Positions 32,266-44,933 are shown, counted from the first letter of the stretch. The stretch is DNA of 64,000 bases from Ichthyophis bannanicus (GCA_033557465.1 CM066039.1:398183440-398247439), one strand, 5' to 3'. Notes: generated from the letters alone by a model not told the origin. Translations and numbers: made by a program.

Positions 32266-34471
32266 AGCAAAAGAAAATACTAAAAGGAGCAGTTGCAAAG
32301 GTTAAATATTTACATCAAGCATGGATGTTTAAAAATACTATCATGGAAGCCCAGACCAGCAGTATTCCACACTTTAAGAATAGGGGAAGGAAGTCCAAAA
32401 AACTGACAGCATAGTTTAAAAGTGAGGTCAGAGAGGCTGTTGTTGCTAAAAAAGTATCTTTCAAGAAATGGAAAAAAGGAGCCAAATGACAAAAACTGGA
32501 AACAAAATAAGCACTGGCAAGTTAGATACAAGGCATTGATAAGGTAGACAAAGAGAGAATTTTAGAAGAAGCTTGCTGTGGAAGCAAAAACAGATAATAA
32601 AGACTTTTTCAAGAGTACATTTGTAGCAAAAAAAACCTGTGAGAGAGTCAGTTGGACCATTAGATGATGGGGGAGGGGGGGTAAAAGAGGCACTAAGAGG
32701 GAACAAGGCCATAGCGGAGAGACTGAATGAATGCTTTGGTTTTTACTGAGGAAGATGTAGGGATGTTGCCCATGACTGAAGTGGTATTTAAAGGTGAAGC
32801 CGCAGTAGAATTGAAAGAAATATCGATACACCAGGAAGATGTATTACAATTATTTGATAAACTGAAGAGTAGCAAATCACCTGGGCCGGATGGTATACAT
32901 CCAAGGGTGTTGAAAGAACTGAAATATGAGATTACATACCTACTATTACTAATCTGTAAAATATCATAAAAATCATCAATAATACCCGAAGATTGGACGA
33001 TGGCCAATGTAACGCCAATTTTTAAAAAGGGTTCCAGGGTTCTGCAGGAAACTACAGACTGATGAGCCTGACATCAGTACCAGGAAAAATTGTAGAAACC
33101 ATTATAAAGAACAAAATTACTGAACATAGAGATAGTCATGGCTTAATGGGGGACAGCCAACATGGCTTTAGCCAAAGAAAGTCTTGTTTTACTAATGTTT
33201 TTTTTAAGATATGAATAAACAGGTAGACAAAGGTGAGTCGGTTGATATTGTGTATCTGGACTTTCAGAAAGCCTTTGACAAGGTCCCTCATCAGAGACTT
33301 TTGGCAAAACTAAAGAGTCATGGGATAGGAGGCAGTGTACTATTGTGGATCAGGAACTGGTTAAAAGATAGAAAGCAGAGGGTAGGGCTAAATGGCCAAT
33401 TTTCCCAATGGAGAAAGGTGAATAGTGGAGTACCCCAGGGATCTGTGCTGGGTCTGCTGCTTTTTAACATATTCATAAATGACCTGAAATGGGAATAACG
33501 AGTGAGGTAATCAAATTTGCAGATGACACAAAATTATTGAAAGTTGTTAAAATGCAAGAGGATTGTGAGAAATTGCAAGAGACCTTGAAAAATTGGAAGA
33601 CTGGGCATCCAAATGGCAGATGAAATTTAATGTGGACAAGTACAAAGTTATGCATCTAGGAAAGAACAACCCAAACTATGGTTACACAATGCAAAGTTCC
33701 ACATTAGGAACCACAACCCAGGAAAAATACATTGAAACCTTCCGCCTAGTGTGCAGCGGCAGCCAAGAAGGCAAATAAAATGCTAGGTATCATAAGGAAA
33801 GGAATGGAAAATAAAACAAAGGATATTATAATTCCTCTGTATCATTCCTTGATGCGACCGCACCTTGAATATTGTGTGCAATTCTGGTCGCCGTATCTTT
33901 AAAAGGATATAGCTGAATTAGAAAAGGTACAGAGAAGAGCCACCAAAATGGTAAAGGGGGTGGAAGGATACCCCTATGAGGAGAGGCTAAAAAGGTCAGG
34001 GCTCTTTAACCTTGAAAAGAGACGACTGAGGGGAGATATGATAGAGGTCTATAAATTAATGAATAGAGTGGAACATAGATCGATTCTTTATGGCATCAAA
34101 ATGTAGAAAGACTAGGGCACATGCAATGAAGCTATAGTGTAACCCATTTAAGACTAATAAGAGAAAATATTTTTTCACTCATCGCGTAATCAAACTCTGG
34201 AATTCATTACCGGAAGATGTAAAAGCTATTAGTGTAGCTGGGTTTAAAAAAGGTTTGGATAAGTTCCTGGAGGAAAGGTCCATAAACCATTATTAAAGAG
34301 GACCCAGGTAATCCACTGCTTGCCCCAATACAAGCATTATGGAACCTGTGTGTCTTTTTGGGAAACTGCCAGGTACTTGTGATCAGAATTGGCCACTGTT
34401 GGAAACAGGATACTGGGCTTGATGGAGCGTGGTCTGACCCCGTATGACATTTCTTATGTTCTTACGTTAGC
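32266..34471 (+). mobile_element. CR1 LINE, plus strand, 5' truncated
   Basis: Begins in the linker after the EN (AVAKVKYLHQAWMFKNT). It runs through the RT ([34 protein letters not shown] at 33211-33498, [14 protein letters not shown]) and the C-terminal domain to INHY and a stop at about 34295, then the tail ending at 34471. Many frameshifts and stops, including one in place of the FADD block neighbourhood. It sits inside the ~95-bp array. Confidence 0.88.
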
Positions 34472-34800
34472 TTCCTAATCCAGCTCCTCCTCTCCTGCCA
34501 TATGGAGAATAGGAGGGGAGGGGGAGAAGCTGAAGCAGACAGATCAGGACAGAAAAGAGCTATGCAACTTCCTAATCCAGCCCCGTCTCTCTTGTTTTTC
34601 CATAACCCTTTGCCTCCTGTCCTCTGCAGACAACAATCTGAAAAAAGATGAGATTGGTGTGAACAAAAAGATAATAAAAGAGCTAATCTCCCTAATCCAT
34701 CGCCTCCAGTTATTTTCCCTCCCCCTCCCTCCTCTCCTCTGCTCTCTTTTTCAATCCCTCCCCTCCTCTCCTGTGTAGGGAACAAGAGAGGAAGGGGTGA
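34472..34800 (+). repeat. ~95-bp tandem array, right part
   Basis: Resumes with TTCCTAATCCAGCTCCTCC after the CR1. At least two clear units plus decayed C/T-rich sequence to about 34790. The phrase AGATCAGGACAGAAAAGAGC matches the left part. Confidence 0.7.
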
Positions 34801-35244
34801 GGTTATAGTGGACAAAGAAAAGCACAAAACAGCCACTCAGGTCCCTAATCCTTTCCTGTTATTTCCCCCTCTCTACAACATTATAGGGGCAGTGGAACTC
34901 CACCCTAACTGTACCCCAAGGTCCGCCCTAACTCCTCCCCCAGGCCTGTGCCAGACAGCCTGCACGAGGCCACGATCGTGCCCTTCCCCTCCTGTTGTGC
35001 CTGCGGGGATCCAATCTCCCGGAGGCAGACAGGTGGGGAATCTGCACGATCGTGGCGCCCTTCTGCCTGCGGGGGATGGGATCCTCATGGGCGGCCTGCT
35101 GGCCTTCTCCAGAGAATTACTGGTAGGGCCACGGCCCGCATGGCCCACCCCTTTCTGACACCTATGAAATATAGCACGTCCATTGTTTCCCACATTATTT
35201 TAATAGAAAGAACAGACACCAAGGTCAGAAATGATAAGCAAACA
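34801..35244. other. GC-rich spacer with local inverted repeat
   Basis: GCACGAGGCCACGATCGTGCCC near 34970 and TGCACGATCGTGGCGCCC near 35042 are inverted relative to each other, as are GCCTGCGGGGATCC and its neighbour. It may be a small foldback element; no target duplication was found. No gene. Confidence 0.3.
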
Positions 35245-38240
35245 TAGTAACATAGTAAATGACGGCAGATAAAGACCAGTATGGTCCATCTAGTTTGCCC
35301 AGTAAGATGGCAAGAGTACGTGCACCTGCCGCTCTGTGGAGGCCACCCCTCCCCATGTCTTTGTTTGGGGTGAACCCACCACTCCATGTAGGACACCCCT
35401 CCCCATTTCTTTGTCCACGTAGGACACCCCTATTTGTTGAGAAATTAGATGGTTTGTTTATTTTGATTTTATCCTGTTGCTGTAAAGTGATCCACTGTGT
35501 CTGTCCCATGTCATTTTGAATTCTGTCACTGTGTTTGTCCCCACCACTTCCATCAGGAGGGCATTCCAAGCACCCACCACCCTTTCAGTGAAAAAGTATT
35601 TCCTGACGTTGCTTTTCAATTTACCCCCTTGCAGCTTCATGTTATGCCCTCTAGTTTTGCAGCTTCCCTGTCTTTGGAAGAGGTTTGTTTGTTCATTATT
35701 TCTCTTTAAGTATTTAAAGGTCTGAATCATATCTCCCCTGTCCCTCCTCTCCTCCAGAGTGTACATATTTAGGTCTTCAAGTCTCTTCTCATAAGGTTTC
35801 TGATGCAGTCTCCAAATCATTTTGGTTGCCTTCCTCTGAACAGTTTCCCATTTTTTTTACATCCTTTGCAAGATACGGTCTCCAAAACTGAACACAATAT
35901 TCCAAGTGAGGCCTCACCAGTGACTTACACAGTGGCATTAGTACCTCATCCTTTCTGCTGCTAATTCCTCTTTGTATGCAACCCAACATCCTCCTGGCTT
36001 TTGCCACTGCCTTGTCGCACTGTTTTGCCACCTTGAGATCATAGCTGTGTCTGTCCCATGCCATTTTGAATTCTGTCACTGTATTTGCCCCCACCTCTTC
36101 CATCGGGAGGGCATTCCAAGCATCCACCACCCTTTCAGTGAAAAAATATTTCCTGACATTGCCTTTCAATTTACCCCCTTGCAGCTTCATGTTATGCTCT
36201 CTGGTTTTACAGCTTCCCCGTCTTTGGAAGAGGTTTGCTTGTTCATTAATACTCTAAGTATTTAAAGGTCTGAATCATATCTCCCCTGTCCCTCCTCTCC
36301 TCCATAGTGTACATATTTAGGTCTTCAAGTCCTCATAAGTCTTCTGACGAGGCTCCATATCATTTTGGTTGCCTTCCTCTGAACAGTTTCTATTCTTTTT
36401 ACATCCTTTGCAAGATACGGTCTCCAAAACTGAACACAGTATTCCAAGTGAGGCCTCACCAGTGACTTGTACAGTGGCATAAGTACCTCTTCCTTTCTGC
36501 TGGTAATTCCTCTTTGTATGCAGCCCAACATCCTCCTAGCTTTTGCCACCACCTTGTCGCACTGTTTTGCCACCTTGAGATCTTCAGAAATAATCACACC
36601 AAGGTCTTTCTCCTGATCCGTGCACGCCAACCTCTCGCCCCCTATCACGTACATTTCCTTTTTGCTACCCAAGTGCATGACACTGCACGTCTTTGCATTA
36701 AATCTTAATTGCCAAGCATTAGACCATTCTTCCAGGTTTTGTAGATCTTTCCTCATGTTAACCACTCCCTCAGGGGAGTCGACTCTGTTGCAAATTTTTG
36801 TGTCATCTGCAAAAAGACAGACTTTTCCGTTCAGTCCTTCAGCAATATCACTCACAAATGCATTGCACAGTGCCGGGCCCAGGACCAAACCCTGGTGCAC
36901 CCCGTTAATCACCTTCCCTTCATCCGAGTGAGCTCCATTTACCTTCACCTGTCGTCTGTCAGTCAACCAATTTCTGATCCAGTTCACCACCTTGGGACCC
37001 ATCCCCAAACTATGGCGTTTATTGATAAGCCTCCTATGAGGAACAGTATCAAAGGCTTTGCTGAAATCCAGGTAGATGACATCCATCGCATGCCCCTGAT
37101 CTAGTTCTCTGGTCACCCAGTCAAAGAACTCAATCAGATTTGTTTGGCAAGATCGTCCTTCGGTAAAACCATGTTGCCTCGGATCATGCAACCTGTTGGT
37201 TTTGAGAAAGTTCACTATTCACTCTTTCAGGAGCACCTCCATTACTTTTCCCACCACCAATGTAAGGCTCACGGGCCTGTAGTTTGACAGTTCTTCCCTG
37301 TCACCACTTTTGTGACAAGGTACCACATCAGCCATTCTCCAGTCCTGAGGAACTTCTCCTGTTTCCAAGGATCTGTTGAAAACATCCTTTAACGGCCCTG
37401 CAAGAACCTCTCTGAGCTCTTTCAGTATCCTGGGATGTATCCCATCCGGTCCCATGGCCTTGTCCATTTCAGTTTTGCAAGTTGTTCTAACACTTCATCT
37501 TCTGTGAATGGTGTGGTATCTTCTTCATTCCCAGTTCTATATTTGGGAGTCACAGGTGGTCCTTCTCCAGGACTTTCTTTAGTAAAAACAGAGCAGAAGA
37601 ATTTGTTTAGCAATTTCGCTTTTTCAAAGTCACTTTCCACGAGTCCGTTCCCAGCACTTCTGAGTCCTGCAGTTCCACCTCTGATCTTCTTCCTTTCCCG
37701 AATATACCTGAAGAAAGTTTTGTCGCCACACTTCCCATCTTTAGCCATCTTTTCCTCTGCCTTTGATTTTGCTATCCTTATTTCTCTTTTTGTCTCTTTG
37801 AGTTTGATCCTGTATTCATTTCTGTGTTCCTCTGTTTGTGAGCTTTTGAATTTTGTGAAAGCTGTGTTTTTTGCCTTTATTTGTGTAGCCACTTCTTTGG
37901 AAAACCAAATAGGTTTTCTTCTCCTCTTGTTTTTATTTACGTTTCTTACATATTTATTTGTTGCCCCTTTTATTGCCACCTTTAGTTTAGCCCATTGCAA
38001 TTCCACTTCCCTTATCTCCTTCCACCCTGCCAACTCCTCCATCAGGTACTTGGCCATTTTACTGAAGTCCGTATTTTTGAAGTTTAGGACTTTGAGCTTG
38101 CTATGATTGGCCTGCACCTTGGCTTTTATCTCAAACCACACCATGTGATGATCGCTGCTGCTCACAGGGGCACCCACGCAGACATTCAACACACTCTCAC
38201 CGTTGGTGAGTACTAAATCCAACATATGGGGTAATTTTAT
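35245..38240 (-). mobile_element. CR1/L3-like LINE, minus strand, 5' truncated
   Basis: The 3' end on the plus strand begins CATAGTAACATAGTAAATGACG. Minus-strand ORF2 pieces: the EN end and linker (38225-37422: LDLVLTNGESVLNVCVGAPV, EVATQIKAKNTAF); the RT start (37467-37219: MDKAMGPDGIHPRILKEL, NYRPVSLTLVVGKVME); and RT and thumb (37215-36325: YLDFSKAFDTVPHRRL, CLFADDTKIC). A different CR1 branch from the copies at 6838 and 16650. Broken at 37216 and 37440 and carrying an internal tandem duplication. Confidence 0.85.
35495..36581 (-). repeat. ~545-bp tandem duplication inside the LINE
   Basis: CTGTGTCTGTCCCATG starts at both 35495 and 36045. CCTTGAGATC ends the copies at 36040 and 36581. On the minus strand the C-terminal FKMAWDRHS runs straight back into DLKVAKQCDKAVAKARR (35789-36190), which proves a head-to-tail duplication after insertion rather than two LINEs. 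Confidence 0.85.
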
Positions 38241-39209
38241 TGGAGAAGTCTATAAAGACGTCCATCTATTGGAAGCGCAGCTGCAGGGGATGCGAGGTAG
38301 GAGGGAATCTGCGTGTGTTGCCTGTGTGTCTGCATGTCGGATGTCCACCCAATCTCTGCCCCCAGTGTTGCATTGTCACAGATCATGTAAAGTAAGAGCA
38401 GTCTTCCCATGCCCACTGTTTGCAGTCCCACAGTTTATAAAAGCTCTTTTCTGCATAAAATGGGGTTTACAAGCTTCATGAAACGATTCCTATAATGACA
38501 CAACATGACTGTTTCGAGGCAGTGAGACCAGGGATTGTGAGCCCGCACAACTCCAGGCCGCGTCATTCACGGCAGGTCCCACTGCTTGAGACCACTGGAA
38601 AAGGGTTACATTATGACTGCAGCAAAATTAGCACCACCTGAAGAATCTGAGCTGGTTAGAAATCACATTCCAGCTATCATGACCGGGGAATTTAAAAGCT
38701 GGTGTGTTTCTGGGATAATCTATTGCATTAATGTCTCTGAAAGCTGTGCGGAACATTTAAATCAAATTAAACCAGGGGGAATGATAATATGAAAATATTA
38801 TATGGAAATGACTCTTTTGCCGTGGGCTGTTTGAAATGATGGTAATATTTCTCATTGCAATGCTTCAGTGAAAAACTGTTGTGTTTGTGGCATAATTTCT
38901 GCATTAGGGAAGCAGGATGTCTCCTGTTGCAGTTAATCTGTTTAGGCTGTAGGGCGCGCTAGAGAGATGGCTGCCATAAGTTACTGTTCAAAACAAGCGA
39001 TTAGGAAGCGGGCAGTGGGGGCCTTGATCTAAGGTACAGGTCAGACAAGGCTTCCTATTCATTCTATCCAGTATGGCAGTTTAGGCTTAGAGCTTGAATT
39101 GCATTTTATGAAACTAATTCACATCAATACCAAAAAGCTTGCCAGAGATACTTAGTGAGAAAGAAGTGACTAACTCTACATTCAAATCGCTTTGACAAAT
39201 GGAGGAAGC
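38241..39209. other. Unassigned DNA
   Basis: No recognisable element or gene. Unique-looking sequence with only short frames. Confidence 0.45.
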
Positions 39210-39510
39210 ACTAGATTTATGGCTGAAAAAGAATCTTTAATAGGTGGTCAAATGACCAGAAAGACTGCATCTAGGTGGTTTACAATCAGGCACTATACAT
39301 ATTCCCTAGTACTGGAAGGGCCTCACAATCTACATGCATACCGGAGGCAGCAAAGGGTTAAGGGGCTTGCCCAAGGTCACAAGGAGCACCTATAGGACTA
39401 GAGACCCCAGTCCCTCCAGCCTGTGGTTGCTTTCCCTGAGCAGGAACCAAATCACTGGCCCTGCAGCCTGAACTAACTTGCTCCAACCACTAGACCACTC
39501 CTCCTCCCTC
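39210..39510 (-). mobile_element. SINE-like element, minus strand
   Basis: On the minus strand AGGAGTGGTCTAGTGGTTGG (A-box-like, 39487-39506) starts the element. It contains CTTGTGACCTTGGGCAAG like the other SINEs here and ends near ACCACCTAGATGC. The B box is decayed. Confidence 0.5.
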
Positions 39511-39661
39511 ATTCTGGGATACTTTAGAAAAAGTCCACTAAATATATACCCTGCACAGATTTAGACAGCAGAATTCCCGGACTACCAGAAAGTGAGGCCA
39601 GAAGAAAGTGATAGGGCATCTATGTTATGCAAAGGAAAAGCATCAGAGAATTGACACAGAG

Positions 39662-39948
39662 TGGAGGAGTGGCCTAGTGGTTGGGGCAGGTACTTCAGGC
39701 CTGAAGGTCGGGGGTTCAAATCCCACTAGAGGACAGCAACCTTGGGCCGGAAGGACTGGGGTTTCTAGTCCTACAGGTGCTCCTTGTGGTCTTGGGCAAG
39801 CCACTTAACCTTCCATAGCCCATGTTCCCTGTAAAATAGTTATCTCCAAGTTATAATGCCCTGTTCAATGTAATTTCAGTTTGTTCAATGTAAACTGCAC
39901 TGATGCAGAATAGCGCGGTATATAAGAGAATGTAAATAAATAAATTGC
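39662..39948 (+). mobile_element. tRNA-derived SINE with L2-type tail
   Basis: A box GTGGCCTAGTGGTTGG (39669-39684) and B box GGGTTCAAATCCC (39711-39723) lie at tRNA spacing. A body with CCTTGTGGTCTTGGGCAAG follows, and the L2-like tail TGTAAACTGCACTGATGC, GCGGTATATAAGAG and (AAAT)n. The tail would let an L2 enzyme mobilise it. This is the best-preserved SINE in the window. Confidence 0.8.
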
Positions 39949-40019
39949 AGCCTATAGCAGGATGATCGGGGGTCTAGTTCTTTAGCTTAGGGAAAAAGCT
40001 ACAGATATAGGATAGAAGC

Positions 40020-40796
40020 CAGTTGTCATGATCTTTGTCTTCTTTACGTTAAGGTGCAGGCCCATTTTGAGACTATGTTCTTTGATTGTGAGAAGCAAAT
40101 GTTTCAGATCATCTTCACTTTCAGCCAGTAATGTGGTATCATCAGCATAGCGAAGGTTGTTCATCCTTGAAGGAGAAGAAATTGAAATCGTGAACAACTT
40201 TAACCTACTTGGATCAACTATCAATAAAGAAGCAACAAGCAGTCAAGAAATCAGACGACGCATTGCTCTTGGCAGAATGGCTATGAAAGACCTAGATAAG
40301 ATTCTCAAGAGCAGAGATGTCTCTCTCCATACAAAGATTCGACTTGTTCAAGCCATGGTATTTTCAATAACATCATATGGATGTGAAAGCTGGACAGTGA
40401 AAAAGACAGACAGGAAGAAAATTGATGCCTTTGAATTATGGTGCTGGCGGCGAATACTGTGTATACCATGGACTGCCCGAAGAACAAACCAGTCGGTACT
40501 AGAAGAGATCAAACCTAAGCTTTCTTTAGAAGCTCAGATGACAAGACTTCGACTTTCATACTTCGGACACATCATGCGAAGAGAGAGATCATTAGAGAAA
40601 GACATCATGCTTGGCAAGATAGAAGGTCAACGCAAAAGAGGAAGGCCAGCAATGAGATGGATTGCTACAATAACAGCAGCTATGGGTACCAGTCTGTCAA
40701 CAATGAGCCGCCTGACTGAAGACCGAACACAATTTAGGATAGCTATCCAGAGGGTCGCCATGAGTCGACTCCGACTCGACGGCACTTAACAACAAC
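40020..40796 (+). mobile_element. RTE-type LINE with 5' inversion
   Basis: The 13-bp duplication ATAGGATAGAAGC at 40007-40019 and 40797-40809 marks one insertion. Its first ~145 bp (to about 40165) read on the minus strand (NNLRYADDTTLLAESEDDL, MGLHLNVKKTKIMTTG). The remainder reads on the plus strand and continues the protein (LEGEEIEIVNNFNLLGSTI). Such inversion within one target duplication is the signature of twin priming. Confidence 0.9.
40160..40789 (+). pseudogene. RTE reverse transcriptase, thumb and C-terminus
   Basis: A 210-codon open frame of the RTE C-terminal part: YGCESWTVKKTDRKKI, FELWCWRRILCIPWTARRTN, LSYFGHIMRRERSLEKDIML and QRKRGRPAMRWI, ending RLRLDGT and a stop just before (AAC)n. 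The active site (YADD) is in the inverted piece to its left, so the protein cannot be made whole. The open frame indicates a fairly young insertion. Confidence 0.8.
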
Positions 40797-40809
40797 ATAG
40801 GATAGAAGC

Positions 40810-42793
40810 ATGTGGGGGGGGGGGCAACGGGAACTTAAAATCACAGTCGCTCGCACATATGCAGAAGAGCTGAAGAAAGGAGTTGCCGTCGGAAACAAGC
40901 TAATAGGAGGAACTTGGGGGCATTTGTACAGCTTCATCTCCCCATTGCCTGCGTGTACTGAACATTCAAGCAATTTATTTTCTCTCTCTCCCTCGGTGTA
41001 ATCTTCCTCATAGTCAGGTTTAATCTCTGCCACAGTTTCCTTAAAAATCTTGTTTCCCCCATTCTACTAGACTCGACTAACCTTGTACCTGCCATGACTT
41101 CATGTGTCAACTGCTGCTTCTCTTGCTTCTAAAATGCTTCAGTTTAGCAGTTAATCTATCAACTGTTGTGTCCTATTGACATCTCAGTGGATGATGCGAT
41201 TAAGTGTGCCCAGTTATGCGTTTCAGCACATAGATTATGCTTAAATGTTACTAAAATGAACATTCTTGTGACTAATCAACAGTCCACGAACATCCAGCTC
41301 CCCATGCATCACCCACACAGCGGCCGTTCTCTTAATACTTGGTAAGAAAGAGCGTCTCAAGCTTGCCCTCCGCCTCCTCTGTCTATACGGTCTGCACCTG
41401 CCCATTCCTCCCTGGCTTTCTGCCTCCAACACTCATCTCCGCTGCCTTTCCCTTCGGCTACTGGAGCCTCCTGGATGTCTGTTCTGTAGTCTCTGTCTTG
41501 CCTTTATCTACTCAGGCTGTCTCGGTTGTCCCACCACTACCACAGGAAGTCACAGGCTGGTTTGCTGGGTCAGGAATTCAGCAAAGTCTTCTCTTTGTCA
41601 TCTGTGAGACGGACAACGGGGTCTTATTTGCATGCTTTCCTTTCAAACCTACAGAGAGGATTCACTCGGGACTTTTAATTAGTAACTTTCACAGCTAATA
41701 CATAGTCCTTTAGCATGACATAGTCCAAAGTGCAGCTTCAATGAGGTAATAAATTTCCCCTATCTCAGCAGTTCCTTTGCTGGCTTTTGACTACTGCTCT
41801 CCGTTTGTCTTTCTGTACAAAGCATAGACCTTACCTCGTGACAGAGTAGCATCAAGAGACTTCCTTCACCATGGGCTCCTGGTCAATAATGTCTTGTGGC
41901 AATGAGTTTACCTGTCTTTCCTTAACACAAACTTCCTGGCCCGGTACAATGCTTCCCTCTGGCTTCTAATTAGAACCTTACAGAGTGAATGGGTAATTTT
42001 ATAAGAGGGCATTTATATTTATAAAGCAAGAAGGTGCCTAGTTTAAGCCTATTTAATAAAGACACAAGGGAACCTATATGCCCTAATAAAATACTAGGAG
42101 AAATCCTACAGAAATCACATCTAGATTGAGGGTGTGGGCATTGCGTCTGCTTGAGAGCAGATGTAAACATTAGCACAACCTTTATGAAATCATCTGTCCC
42201 TCCGCATGCTATTTCCAAGCAAAAACTGTTTATACATCCTTTCCTATCAGCTTCCCAAGGCGCTGCCAATTTTTTACATCCTTAATTCCTAAATGGAATT
42301 CACCCCCAAGGCAAGATTTAGGCAACACAGGGAATTGCCTAAGGTGCCAAATTTTGAAGGCGCCACATCCACCGGCCAAAGGTACATGCGTGTCTTCAAA
42401 CGGCCACATCTATGGCACTATGACACTCCTCCACTCCTCTTCTGGCTCTCTAGTCATTTTGGAATCTCTGACACCCTTCCCCCCTCTTCTCTCTGGTCTT
42501 AACAATGAGCACCAAAATCTTAAATCCTGCCCTGTTCATACCATCAAGCCCCTATCTCAGTTCGAGGTCTGACCACTAAGCCAATTGCGCTTACCTTTCT
42601 GTGTGTCCTCCTGATGTGTCCTGCTACCCAACTAGCTCTTGTTTCTCCTGCAGAGAGTTTGACTAGGTGCAATTGTTTCCCCCAAACTACTCCCCCAGAA
42701 ATGGCCATGCACAGAGCATCTGTCATTATACACGATCTTGCTGTTCTTGCTTGCACATATTTGCAATTTTATAGTATTTCTATTTGTACTGGC
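40810..42793. other. Unassigned DNA
   Basis: No gene recognised. 42299-42365 (GGCAAGATTTAGGCAACACAGGGAATTGCC) is weakly like the hAT fragment at 3120. Short frames only. Confidence 0.4.
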
Positions 42794-43515
42794 TGACAGA
42801 GAAGACAATCTCAGGATCAAGGAATATAGTCTTAAAATGGGTCTGCACCTTAACGTTAAGAAGACAAAGATCCTGATAACTGGCAAAATCAATAAGTTTG
42901 ATGGAAAAGACATTGAAATAGTGGACAGTCTTCACTTACTTGGATCAACAATCAATAAAGAAAGGACTAGCAGTCAAGAAATGTGATGACGCATTGCTCT
43001 TGGCAGAAAGCCTATGAAGGACCTAGACAAGATTCTCAAGAGCAGAGATGTCTCTCTCCATATAAAGATTCGACTTGTCCAAGCCATGGTATTTTCAATT
43101 ATGTCATATGGATGCGAAAGTTGGACAGTGAAAAAGATAGATGGACAGGAAGAAAACTGATGCCTTTGAATTATAGTGCTGGTGATGAATACTGTGTATA
43201 CCATGGACTGCCTGAAGAACAAACTAGTCAGTACTAGAGGCGATCAAACCTAAACTTTCCTTAGAAGCTCAGATGACACGATTTCAGCTTTCATACTTTG
43301 GACACATCATGCGAAGAGAGATATCATTGGAGAAAGACATAATGCTTGGCAAGATAGAAGGTCAACGCAAAAGAGGAAGACCGTCAATGAGATGGATCAA
43401 TGCAATAACAGCAGCTACGAGTGCCAGTCTGTCAACAATGAGCTGCTTGGCTGAAAACCAAACAAAGTTTAGGTCAACTATCCAGAGAGTCGATACAGAC
43501 TGGTTGGCACTTAAC
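42794..43515 (+). mobile_element. RTE-type LINE, 5' truncated, decayed
   Basis: The same segment as at 40020 but wholly on the plus strand (ADREDNLRIKEYSLKMGLHL, VDSLHLLGSTINKE, then YFGHIMRREISLEKDIMLGK), with stops and frameshifts at about 42986, 43158 and 43237. Ends GGCACTTAACAACAA. No clear target duplication seen. Confidence 0.8.
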
Positions 43516-43689
43516 AACAATTTGTACTTAGCTGAAGCCTTTCCAGTAGTACTTCAAGGTGAGTTACATTCAGGTACAGCAGGTTTGCAGCAGTGGCCAG
43601 TACCAAACGTATCCAGTTCCAAGCTACCTATCCACAGGGATCAGCAGTGGTTCTCTCTAGTCTGCCTTAATAACAGTTTATGTCCAAAT

Positions 43690-43770
43690 TTATTTTATTT
43701 ATTTATTTAGCAAGCATTTGTAGCCCGCTCCTTCCAGCGATCAGAAGCGGGTAGGATTACTATTGTGAAA
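43690..43770 (-). mobile_element. L2-type LINE tail, minus strand
   Basis: TTTATTTATTTATTTAGCAAGC at 43694 followed by GCCCGCTCCTTCC, an L2-like 3' end in reverse. It probably extends into the tandem duplication that follows. Confidence 0.55.
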
Positions 43771-44054
43771 CTGCCGAATCAAGGCAGGTACAAATTTTGT
43801 TTACATACAGATTGTCAGAAAAGCACATCATACAGAGTTAACACTTCTTAGCTATGGGGGAGTTCATTTACATATATACGTAAATACATATATACAGGAT
43901 AATCTTCTTGGACTGTCGAATCAAGGCAGGTACAAATTTTGCTTACATACAGATTGTCAGAAAAGCACATCATACAGAGTTAACACTTCTTAGCTATGGG
44001 GGAGTTCATTTACATATATACATAAATACATATATACAGGATAATCTTCTTGGA
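43771..44054 (+). repeat. 142-bp tandem duplication
   Basis: CTG(C/T)CGAATCAAGGCAGG starts at 43771 and 43913. The two copies differ at only about three positions (for example GTTTACATACAG/GCTTACATACAG). A recent local duplication. Confidence 0.9.
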
Positions 44055-44139
44055 CACAGTGGTCAGGGGCTGCTCCATCTGTGGGTTTAGTTCAGGTTGA
44101 ATGTGATTGGAAAATGTGCGTTTTGAGTTTCTTTCTGAA

Positions 44140-44310
44140 TTTAAAGTACATGTTTTTAATCCCAGCTATGCCAGCTACTTTTACCACATTCTTCAGCACA
44201 AATTCCAGAGCTTAATTCACTTAAGTTTATCAGGGGAAACAAATTTCATTTACACTTTCTTATTGGTAAATTTTCTTAAATATCTCATATTTTTTTATTG
44301 CCTTTAGTTT
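44140..44310 (-). mobile_element. Old CR1/L2-like C-terminal fragment
   Basis: The plus strand reads CCACATTCTTCAGCACAAATTCCAGAGCTTAATT, the antisense of the LINE segment that in better copies reads WNSLPE and upstream residues. Too decayed to translate. Confidence 0.35.
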
Positions 44311-44933
44311 ATAGATTGCAGCTTGATAGATGTACACTGCCACCTTGTGGCCATTTTGGAGATAATTATAATGTATTTCCAGTTACTTATAAAGAGGAAT
44401 CTCATTGTGGTTTTCTACAAAAGTGTTCTGGAGAGGGACGGGCATGGCACAGGGCTTTTCTAAGCACAAGTTGGGGCAGTATGGGATAGGCAAAAGGTTG
44501 GTATGTAATGCCCTAAGGAGGTTTTAAAATGTTGCATTAGGCAACTGACACGAAGATCAATAAACAGGGATTTCATTGCTTCACCACTTCTTTTTAATAG
44601 ATGTTTAAAACCTTTGTTAGATGTTGTAAATAAATTTGGAGGGCAATTTCTAGTGAGTTCAAGCCGCTTACTTCCTTGATGGTACCTTCTACCTAGGGGC
44701 CTGCCAGCTGATATATTATTTATAAATACAGGGGGCACAGCTATAACCACATAAAATGCCACTCACTGCCCCCCCCCCCCCATGTACTTTAAATGCCCTG
44801 GAACCATCTAATTAGTGAGTGGAGTGGGCGGCACCTTTAGCTAATGGTGATATTCAGCCACTAACCGGTTAGCTACATTTCCTACAGCTAGATAAAAGAC
44901 TGTCCTAAGTTTAGGTGCTTTTGCAATCTGGTT
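44311..44933. other. Unassigned DNA
   Basis: Nothing recognisable beyond a short poly-C run at 44770. Confidence 0.4.

Noticed and set aside
34870..35160. Frames on both strands in the GC-rich spacer as a gene
   Set aside because: They overlap each other antisense, match no family I know, and coincide with a local inverted repeat.
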